Shown here piece by piece: positions 35,022-39,661 of a stretch of 39,661 bases of DNA. Origin of the DNA: Anaerophaga thermohalophila DSM 12881. Lineage in GTDB: Bacteria; Bacteroidota; Bacteroidia; Bacteroidales; Marinilabiliaceae. The translations under genes and the position numbers were made by a program. The stretch is from positions 1 through 39,661 of the forward strand of contig NZ_AEWI01000066.1 of NCBI RefSeq assembly GCF_000191885.1, read 5' to 3'. Under the pieces are notes generated by a model that worked only from the letters and a program-made list of their open reading frames with translations, was not told where the DNA came from and searched no databases. The stretch's first letter is position 1. Each line of letters starts with the position of its first letter.

Positions 35022-35122
35022 GTATGAAACGAGCATGACAAGGTTTGTCCCAACAGAATATGTATAAGTCCTTGCATGCGAGTTCCATCCGACCTTAATA
35101 ATTAAATTTTATACGGATGAAA
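35022..35122 (+). repeat. R1 family, full copy supplying the adaptor start codon
   Basis: TATGAAACGAGCATGACAAG, GTTTGTCCCAACAGAATATG, TATAAGTCCTTGCATGCGAG, TTCCATCCGACCTTAATAAT, TAAATTTTATACGGATGAAA. The ATG is the start codon at 35117 of the adaptor gene. TTTG (35044-35047), 17 nt, then TAAG (35065) is a possible built-in promoter. Confidence 0.85.
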
Positions 35123-36607
35123 TTGACAGATATCATAAAGATTGTAAAGACACACGACCGTGTGTCTCAACAAACAGAGAGCGGCCGTGCGTCGAAACGT
35201 ATAGAGGGTAGTCGTTCTGCCCGCGTAGAAAAAAGGGGCTGCAACTCTCAAAGAGTTATCCTGATAGCTTTGGCGGTTCTTTATATTAGCCTGACGGGCT
35301 GTGGAAATGTGTCACACCAAACAGTTCACAATGAATCTGAAACTGATGATCTGCATGAACAAAACGGTCATGAAGCGCACAATCACGCCCGGGGAAGTTT
35401 GATGTCCATTCGGGAGGAATTATCTGAAAATCAGGTGCTGGTTACTGCCACACAAATGAAGAGCGTCAACATCAAATTGGGACAATCTTCAAAAGAGCAT
35501 TTGTCTGATGTGATAAAGTCTTTTGGCACTATAGCTTTGCCGCCGGCCTATGAATCATCGGTTAGTCCTTTTATTGGAGGTGTGGTTAAAGATGTTTCGG
35601 TAATTGAAGGCGACTATGTACAAGAAGGCGATGTTCTGGCACGCATTGAGCATCCTGATGTTGTTGACCTTCAGAAAGATTATCTGGATGCATTCAATAA
35701 TCATGAATTTCTTGAAAAAGAATTCGCCCGCCAGAGCCGGTTGTTTCGCGACAGTGTTAATTCAGCAAGGACAGTGCAAAAGATGGAATCTGAATATAAG
35801 AACAACCTGACAAGGTGGCAAAGCCTGAAACGGAAATTACTGATGATAAATATCGATCCCGGTCAGGTTAATTCTGAAAATCTGAGAGGCAGTTATCCGC
35901 TTAAAGCGCCTGCATCAGGTATTGTAACAAGAGTGATGGTGAATAACGGTGTTCCGGTTTCCGGCAATCAGGAGTTGTTTCATATAGCTGATAATGATAA
36001 AGCACATTTGGATTTATCTGTTTATGAAAAAGACCTGGCAAGAATTGAATCAGGTCAGCGGATTACTTTTAACCTGGCCAATGGTAAATTGCCGGGCCCC
36101 TTATATGGAACCATTCTGAAAAAGTCGGGTCGTTTTGATGAGAAATCCAGAACTGCGCTGGTTCATGCTGAAATTGAAGATAAAAACGATGTTTTATTGC
36201 CCGGGATGGCGGTTGTTGCCCATATTCAGATCGGAGGTGATGAGGTATTGGCATTACCTGAGGAAGCCGTTGTTTCAGACCAGGGAAAGGAATATGTGTT
36301 TCGCCTGATTAATGACCATCAAAGCGGTGAAACTTTGAGTAATAATGGTCGGCAAGACCATGAAAGCCACTCAAATGAACATGGACATGAAACAGAGGAC
36401 CATCATAATGGTGCCGTGCCAGAGCATCAGGATTATTGTATTTTTGAACGTATTGAGGTGAACAGTGGTGTTTCTGAAGGTGGACTAGTAGAAGTTATCT
36501 TTGCTGATTCAGCCGATCAAAATGGGCTATACGCAGTAGAAAATGCCGCAGCATTGTTGTCGGAGATGAAGAAAGGTTCTGCCGGCCATCAGGGCCACGC
36601 CCACTAG
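35117..36607 (+). CDS. RND efflux periplasmic adaptor (CzcB/CusB-like lipoprotein), His-rich
   Basis: A 496-residue HlyD-family membrane-fusion protein partnering the upstream CzcA-type pump. A lipoprotein signal (VILIALAVLYISLTGC, Cys about 62) follows an unusually long, basic N-terminal stretch of about 45 residues. The only ATG before the signal is 35117 inside an R1 repeat (GTG 35159 is an alternative), so the extension looks created by repeat insertion. His-rich loops (DLHEQNGHEAHNHARG; HESHSNEHGHETEDHH) suit divalent metal binding. Adaptor motifs are FIGGVVKDVSVIEGDYVQEG, YPLKAPASGIVTRVMVNNGV and LPGMAVVAHIQIGG. A palindrome (ACACACGACCGTGTGT, 35150-35165) lies in the early coding region. 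It is intact although the pump gene before it is broken, 144 nt away. A hairpin terminator follows. Confidence 0.9.
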   Translation: MKLTDIIKIVKTHDRVSQQTESGRASKRIEGSRSARVEKRGCNSQRVILIALAVLYISLTGCGNVSHQTVHNESETDDLHEQNGHEAHNHARGSLMSIREELSENQVLVTATQMKSVNIKLGQSSKEHLSDVIKSFGTIALPPAYESSVSPFIGGVVKDVSVIEGDYVQEGDVLARIEHPDVVDLQKDYLDAFNNHEFLEKEFARQSRLFRDSVNSARTVQKMESEYKNNLTRWQSLKRKLLMINIDPGQVNSENLRGSYPLKAPASGIVTRVMVNNGVPVSGNQELFHIADNDKAHLDLSVYEKDLARIESGQRITFNLANGKLPGPLYGTILKKSGRFDEKSRTALVHAEIEDKNDVLLPGMAVVAHIQIGGDEVLALPEEAVVSDQGKEYVFRLINDHQSGETLSNNGRQDHESHSNEHGHETEDHHNGAVPEHQDYCIFERIEVNSGVSEGGLVEVIFADSADQNGLYAVENAAALLSEMKKGSAGHQGHAH

Positions 36608-36647
36608 AGCAAAGAGCATAAGGCACAAAGGGCATGGAGCTAATTGG

Positions 36648-36672
36648 AGGCTGCTGAAAAAGTCAGCAGCCT
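36648..36672 (+). terminator. Terminator-like hairpin after the adaptor gene
   Basis: AGGCTGCTGA and TCAGCAGCCT form a perfect 10-bp stem with loop AAAAG, 40 nt after the stop. The following sequence GTTTCAAATTTATTTTT is only moderately T-rich. Confidence 0.65.
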
Positions 36673-36699
36673 GTTTCAAATTTATTTTTCATTGTTCTT

Positions 36700-36862
36700 T
36701 TTGGCATTGCCCCAAAAAGAACCAAAAAGGTCTGGTCCGCTTAAACCTGGCTCCCCGCGAAAGCCAAAATTTCCGGCCATTGCGCAAGGCCATGAACGTC
36801 GCCCATTTTGGCTTCCCGCCATCCGCCGGCCCGGAAAGCGGACAAGCCACCGCGCCTTTTAA
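36700..36862. repeat. GC-rich block, probable dispersed non-coding repeat
   Basis: A sharp rise in GC (CTGGCTCCCCGCGAAAGCC, CCGGCCATTGCGCAAGGCC, CCGCCATCCGCCGGCCCGG) between AT-rich flanks. It is open in one frame on each strand, but the translations (Pro/Arg/Lys-rich, such as KPGSPRKPKFPAIAQGHER) look like by-products of composition. I read it as a repeat, not a gene; the family is not established. Confidence 0.45.
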
Positions 36863-37035
36863 ATAGTTAAAATTGTTCATTAATTGTGACATTCTTTTGA
36901 ATTGTGATATGTTGACAATTAACATTTACAGGTTCAAACATTTTTAAAGATATGCATGAAAAAACTTGCACCTTAAATGGGACTATGCAATGTAAATAAT
37001 TTATTATTAATCATTTAAGTGTTATTCAGCAGTTC
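36863..37035. other. AT-rich gap, no gene seen
   Basis: About 170 bp without an open frame of note. GTGACATTCTTTTGAATTG, TGATATGTTGACAATTAAC contains loose direct repeats only. Confidence 0.3.
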
Positions 37036-37162
37036 CTATCTAAGTTATTGGTTTGATGGAACTCGCATGATTGAGTTTTATACATGTTCTTTTGTGGTGG
37101 ATTTCTTTGTAAACAAAGCGGCGGAGCCGAGGGAAAAATCAAAACGCACTGCTCGTTTCATT
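37036..37162 (-). repeat. R1 family copy interrupted by an insert of about 45 bp
   Basis: The right part (37036-37097, minus strand CCACAAAAGAACATGTATAA, AACTCAATCATGCGAGTTCC, ATCAAACCAATAACTTAG) and the left end (GAAACGAGCAG, about 37150-37160) belong to R1. Between them is unrelated DNA with AAATCCACC/CTTTGTAAACAAAG and CGGCGGAGCCGAGGG. This copy does not face a neighbouring gene start. Confidence 0.6.
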
Positions 37163-37236
37163 TTTCCAGGATTAATTCCTAAATTAACCGGGCAGGATTT
37201 TACTATTACAAAACAATTTTTATCACTCTCTACATC

Positions 37237-38640
37237 ATGAAAAAAGTATTCACCATCATTGCAATGGCGTGTTGGACACTCATAACAATGAATGCACAAC
37301 CCGATACATCCAAAACCAATTTGGTTTACAGACTTCGTATCTTTAGTAATATTAACAGCACCAGCTGGGTACACACGCAGAAAGCCTTTGCCGAAGCCGA
37401 AAGACTGGGTGCCGATGCCATTCTTTTACATCTGAACACCTACGGTGGACAGGTACTTTTTGCCGATTCTATCCGTACCAAAATTCTCAACAGTAAAATT
37501 CCTGTACATGTTTTCATCGATAACAACGCCGCCAGTGCGGGAGCGCTTATTTCAATTGCCTGCGACAGCATTTATATGCGGCCGGGAGCCAATATGGGAG
37601 CAGCAACGGTGGTCAATCAAAGCGGTGAAAAGATGCCCGATAAATATCAGTCGTATATGCGTTCCACCATCCGGGCAACCGCTGAAGCACACGGCAAAGA
37701 CACCATCATAACCGCCACCGACACTATTGTCAAATGGGTACGTGATCCGCAAATTGCCGAGGCTATGGTAGATGAGCGGGTTTTTATTCCCGGCGTTATC
37801 GATTCGGGTAAAGTGCTTACTTTCACCGCTCTCGAAGCCATAGAACACGGGTTTTGTGAAGGAACAGCAAATTCGGTTGATGAAGTCATTGGCCTGTTGA
37901 AACTCAGACCTTACGAAATAAAGACGTTTGAACCCTCTTTTTACGACAGCATAAAAGGTTTTGTCACCAGTCCGGTACTTCAGGGGATACTGGTTTTGAT
38001 TATAATCGGGGGACTCTATTTTGAATTACAATCGCCGGGAATAGGCTTCCCGCTTGCCATAGCAGTTATTGCCGCCTTGCTTTATTTTGCTCCGCTATAT
38101 ATTGACGGCCTGGCGGCTAACTGGGAGATACTGATCTTCATAATCGGTCTGGCACTTATTGCTGTGGAGATATTTGCCATCCCCGGATTCGGCATCGCGG
38201 GAATATCGGGAATTATTCTTACACTTACCGGACTAATCCTTAGCTTGCTGGATAACACCAATTTTGATTTTTCACCGGTAGATACCAATGCTTTTCTGAC
38301 AGCATTATTTACTGTTTTTAGCGGAATTTTTGGAGGGTTTATAGTCGCCATCTGGCTCAGTCAGAAAATATTGACCACCACGCAAGGCCCATTTTCAAAA
38401 CTGGCACTTCAAACATCGCAACCATTGGAACAAGGATATGTCAGCGTTGATTCAGGAATGAAAACTCTGGTAGGAAAAACAGGCCGCGCGTATACGGTAC
38501 TTCGCCCTTCCGGTCGTGTTGAAATCGATGGTCAGATATATGATGCCAGGGCATCCGAAGGTTTCATTGACAAAGATGAAACGGTTTTAGTAACTGCATT
38601 CTGGTCGGGACAATTGGTGGTAAGACAGACAGACCAATGA
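37237..38640 (+). CDS. nfeD: NfeD-family membrane-bound ClpP-like serine protease
   Basis: A 467-residue inner-membrane protein of the long NfeD class, which pairs a ClpP-type protease with a membrane domain and a C-terminal OB-fold and usually works with SPFH/stomatin proteins in membrane quality control. Signal peptide 1-21 (IIAMACWTLITMNAQ). The protease domain (about 25-230) has HLNTYGGQVLFADSIR, probable nucleophile S100 in NNAASAGALISIACD and candidate base K136 in MPDKYQSYM, at the 36-residue spacing expected of the Ser-Lys dyad. About four to five TM helices follow (about 245-380; VLQGILVLIIIGGLYFELQS, IEIFAIPG-like VEIFAIPGFGIAGISG), then an OB-like tail (LVGKTGRAYTVLRPSGRVEI). No SPFH gene adjoins it here. 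Its stop codon overlaps the first bases of an R1 repeat. Confidence 0.93.
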   Translation: MKKVFTIIAMACWTLITMNAQPDTSKTNLVYRLRIFSNINSTSWVHTQKAFAEAERLGADAILLHLNTYGGQVLFADSIRTKILNSKIPVHVFIDNNAASAGALISIACDSIYMRPGANMGAATVVNQSGEKMPDKYQSYMRSTIRATAEAHGKDTIITATDTIVKWVRDPQIAEAMVDERVFIPGVIDSGKVLTFTALEAIEHGFCEGTANSVDEVIGLLKLRPYEIKTFEPSFYDSIKGFVTSPVLQGILVLIIIGGLYFELQSPGIGFPLAIAVIAALLYFAPLYIDGLAANWEILIFIIGLALIAVEIFAIPGFGIAGISGIILTLTGLILSLLDNTNFDFSPVDTNAFLTALFTVFSGIFGGFIVAIWLSQKILTTTQGPFSKLALQTSQPLEQGYVSVDSGMKTLVGKTGRAYTVLRPSGRVEIDGQIYDARASEGFIDKDETVLVTAFWSGQLVVRQTDQ

Positions 38641-38733
38641 AACGGGCATAGCAAAGTTTTCCACAACAGAACATGTATAAGTTCTTGCATGCGAGTTACA
38701 TCCGACCTTAATAAAAAAATTATATACGGATGA
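38636..38733 (+). repeat. R1 family, full copy, first of a tandem pair
   Basis: AATGAAACGGGCATAGCAAA, GTTTTCCACAACAGAACATG, TATAAGTTCTTGCATGCGAG, TTACATCCGACCTTAATAAA, AAAATTATATACGGATGAAA. The TGA of the nfeD stop (38638-38640) is part of its ATGAAACG start. Confidence 0.88.
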
Positions 38734-38837
38734 AACGAGCATGACAAGGTTTGTCACAAAAGGACATGTATAAAACTCATTCATGCGACTTCCATTCGAT
38801 CTCTAACTTAGATTAGATAATTTTTATACGGATGAAA
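38730..38837 (+). repeat. R1 family, full copy, second of the tandem pair (subfamily with AATAACTTAG-type end)
   Basis: GATGAAACGAGCATGACAAG, GTTTGTCACAAAAGGACATG, TATAAAACTCATTCATGCGA, CTTCCATTCGATCTCTAACT, TAGATTAGATAATTTTTATA, CGGATGAAAATTG. The terminal GGATGAAA of the first copy is the beginning of this one, so units join head to tail through a shared GGATGAAACGAGCATG. Confidence 0.88.
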
Positions 38838-39035
38838 ATTGTAATCTATAATTGACAATTATGTGCCATTTTTGTCTATTAAACCATGAAAACCCCTTCG
38901 AAAAACAATGCAAAATATTGTATGTCAGCAAGATAAAAACTGATTAAAAAAACTCATTTTTTCTCTGTTTTTTTTGACACAACTGTTTTGACATATCAAA
39001 AATCACTATTTTGGTAGATGAAAAGACGAACAAAT
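38838..39035. other. Gap between R1 copies, no gene seen
   Basis: About 200 bp of AT-rich DNA with a T-run (TTTTTTCTCTGTTTTTTTTG) and TTTTGACATATCAAAA (a near-palindrome). No open frame or clear promoter is present. Confidence 0.35.
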
Positions 39036-39128
39036 GGTGAAACGTGCATGGTAAAAATTTTCAAGGAAGAACATTTATAAGTTCTTGCATGCGAGTTTCA
39101 TCAGGCCTTGAAAACAAATTTTGTACTA
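39036..39128 (+). repeat. R1 family, divergent full copy
   Basis: GGTGAAACGTGCATGGTAAA, AATTTTCAAGGAAGAACATT, TATAAGTTCTTGCATGCGAG, TTTCATCAGGCCTTGAAAAC, AAATTTTGTACTAAA. Core conserved, 3' end worn (no ACGGATG). It faces the small gene at 39230. Confidence 0.8.
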
Positions 39129-39229
39129 AAAAAGTGTTATCCTCTTTTCGGACGTTCTTACCGGTGTAAACAAACACCATGAGATTAATTATCAAAAATT
39201 TATTAATCAAATTAATGTTGATTTAAATC

Positions 39230-39442
39230 ATGAAATCCAAGAAGCTGCCTAAAAAGCACAGAGAAGATTTCGATGCTCTCGAAAAACCAAAAAAATCGGG
39301 AGTTAAAGTAAAAAAGGGCAAAAGAGCAAGAAAACCATCCATTTACGACGATCTGGAAGAAATGGATGAATTTGTGTTAAGCGAAAGAGAATACAGTGGA
39401 TTCGATGACTTGTACAGCGATGCTGACGATGACCTGTATTAA
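39230..39442 (+). CDS. Small highly charged hypothetical protein
   Basis: This 70-residue soluble protein has a Lys/Arg-rich first half (MKSKKLPKKHREDF, GVKVKKGKRARKPS) and an Asp/Glu-rich second half (YDDLEEMDEFVLSEREYS, DDLYSDADDDLY). No signal, TM segment or domain is recognised. The separated charges suggest an intrinsically disordered nucleic-acid- or ribosome-associated protein, but this is only composition. It is supported as a gene by an isolated frame with a good ATG, an A-rich leader (TTGATTTAAATC) and a terminator 30 nt after the stop. Confidence 0.65.
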   Translation: MKSKKLPKKHREDFDALEKPKKSGVKVKKGKRARKPSIYDDLEEMDEFVLSEREYSGFDDLYSDADDDLY

Positions 39443-39470
39443 ACCGAGCTAATGTTGAATTTCCAATAGG

Positions 39471-39502
39471 AAAAGGCTGCCCCTTAAGGGTGGCCTTTTT
39501 TA
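39471..39502 (+). terminator. Rho-independent terminator after the small charged protein
   Basis: AAAAGGC-TG-CCC, loop CTTAA, GGG-TG-GCCTTTT, then a T-run. This is a GC-rich stem with a symmetric TG/TG internal bulge directly downstream of the stop at 39442. Confidence 0.8.
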
Positions 39503-39509
39503 TTATTAT

Positions 39510-39541
39510 GCATCTGTATAAAATTTATCTACGTTATTGGA
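39510..39541 (-). repeat. R1 3' end fragment
   Basis: On the minus strand: CCAATAACGTAGATAAATTT, TATACAGATGCA, matching the AATAACTTAG...TTTATACGGATGA end of the second R1 subfamily. The 5' part is absent. Confidence 0.65.
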
Positions 39542-39587
39542 ATGATCCAACTTATCATACTTTAATTGATGTTAAATTATTCGCTCC

Positions 39588-39661
39588 GCTCAGAATGACA
39601 AACAGCTAAGGTTGAGGTTGAGGTTAAGGTTGAGGTTGAGAATTCACCACAGATGACACAG
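39588..39661. repeat. Dispersed repeat and GAGGTT/AAGGTT hexamers matching the window start
   Basis: GCTCAGAATGACAAACAGC, TAAGGTTGAGGTTGAGG, TTAAGGTTGAGGTTGAG, TTCACCACAGATGACACAG. Same order as 1-50 with about four additional hexamer units, and complementary in sequence to the 325-402 array. Confidence 0.7.

Noticed and set aside
36644..36862. 72-residue open frame in the GC-rich block
   Set aside because: It is open in frames on both strands with a composition-driven Pro/Arg/Lys translation and no start context. Treated as repeat DNA.

Overview
This 39.7 kb window is AT-rich bacterial DNA from the Bacteroidota, probably the Marinilabiliales or a near relative; the order is an inference from gene content. 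Four large secreted enzymes end in type IX secretion (T9SS) type A sorting domains. Promoters resemble the Bacteroidota -33 TTTG / -7 TAnnTTTG type rather than sigma-70. There is a propeller-sensor regulator of the kind used for polysaccharide loci, and Bacteroidota-specific small proteins (HYC_CC_PP type). No tRNA, rRNA or CRISPR array was seen.

Layout. (1) 407-8967, minus strand: a copper/silver efflux locus made of a small Cys-rich HYC_CC_PP protein, a CusA-type RND pump, a TolC-type outer-membrane channel and a CusB-type adaptor with a heavy-metal-binding domain. The intergenic gaps are packed with repeats. (2) 9810-27342: a beta-1,3-glucan degradation locus. It holds GH81 endo-glucanase, a 1434-residue GH3 enzyme with three discoidin-like domains, a right-handed beta-helix protein of unknown activity, GH128 endo-glucanase, and a membrane-spanning propeller/Y_Y_Y/LuxR-type regulator. 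There is no SusC/SusD pair. (3) 27501-29944: a CPA2 cation/proton antiporter and an exported lipoprotein Fe/Mn superoxide dismutase. (4) 30413-36607: a second metal-efflux locus that is decaying. Its small leading gene has an in-frame TGA. Its CzcA-TolC fusion gene has an in-frame TAG and has lost about 140 residues of the periplasmic porter domain. Its adaptor gene is intact. (5) 37237-39442: an NfeD-type membrane serine protease and a small charged protein.

The most unusual feature is the repeat landscape. A family of about 100 bp, called R1 here, occurs at about 16 places, complete or partial, and most copies point at the start of a gene. Its 3' end carries a conserved TTTATACGGATGA, and that ATG is the apparent start codon of at least three genes (13757, 30413, 35117), so R1 looks like a portable promoter/leader/start-codon cassette. 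A second family, R2, is a 142-143 bp nearly perfect palindrome resembling a MITE, with two full copies and several halves. A third repeat of about 160 bp is duplicated in two gaps of the copper operon, one copy carrying a 16-bp tandem array. The two ends of the window carry the same dispersed repeat, suggesting that the piece was delimited at repeats.

How it works together (inference): extracellular beta-1,3-glucan (laminarin, curdlan or fungal/algal walls) would be bound through the discoidin and other accessory domains, cut internally by GH81 and GH128, and trimmed by the secreted GH3, under control of the propeller regulator. The flanking metal-efflux and SOD genes suggest metal and oxidative stress. 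The second efflux system may be falling apart because the first, intact one is redundant with it.
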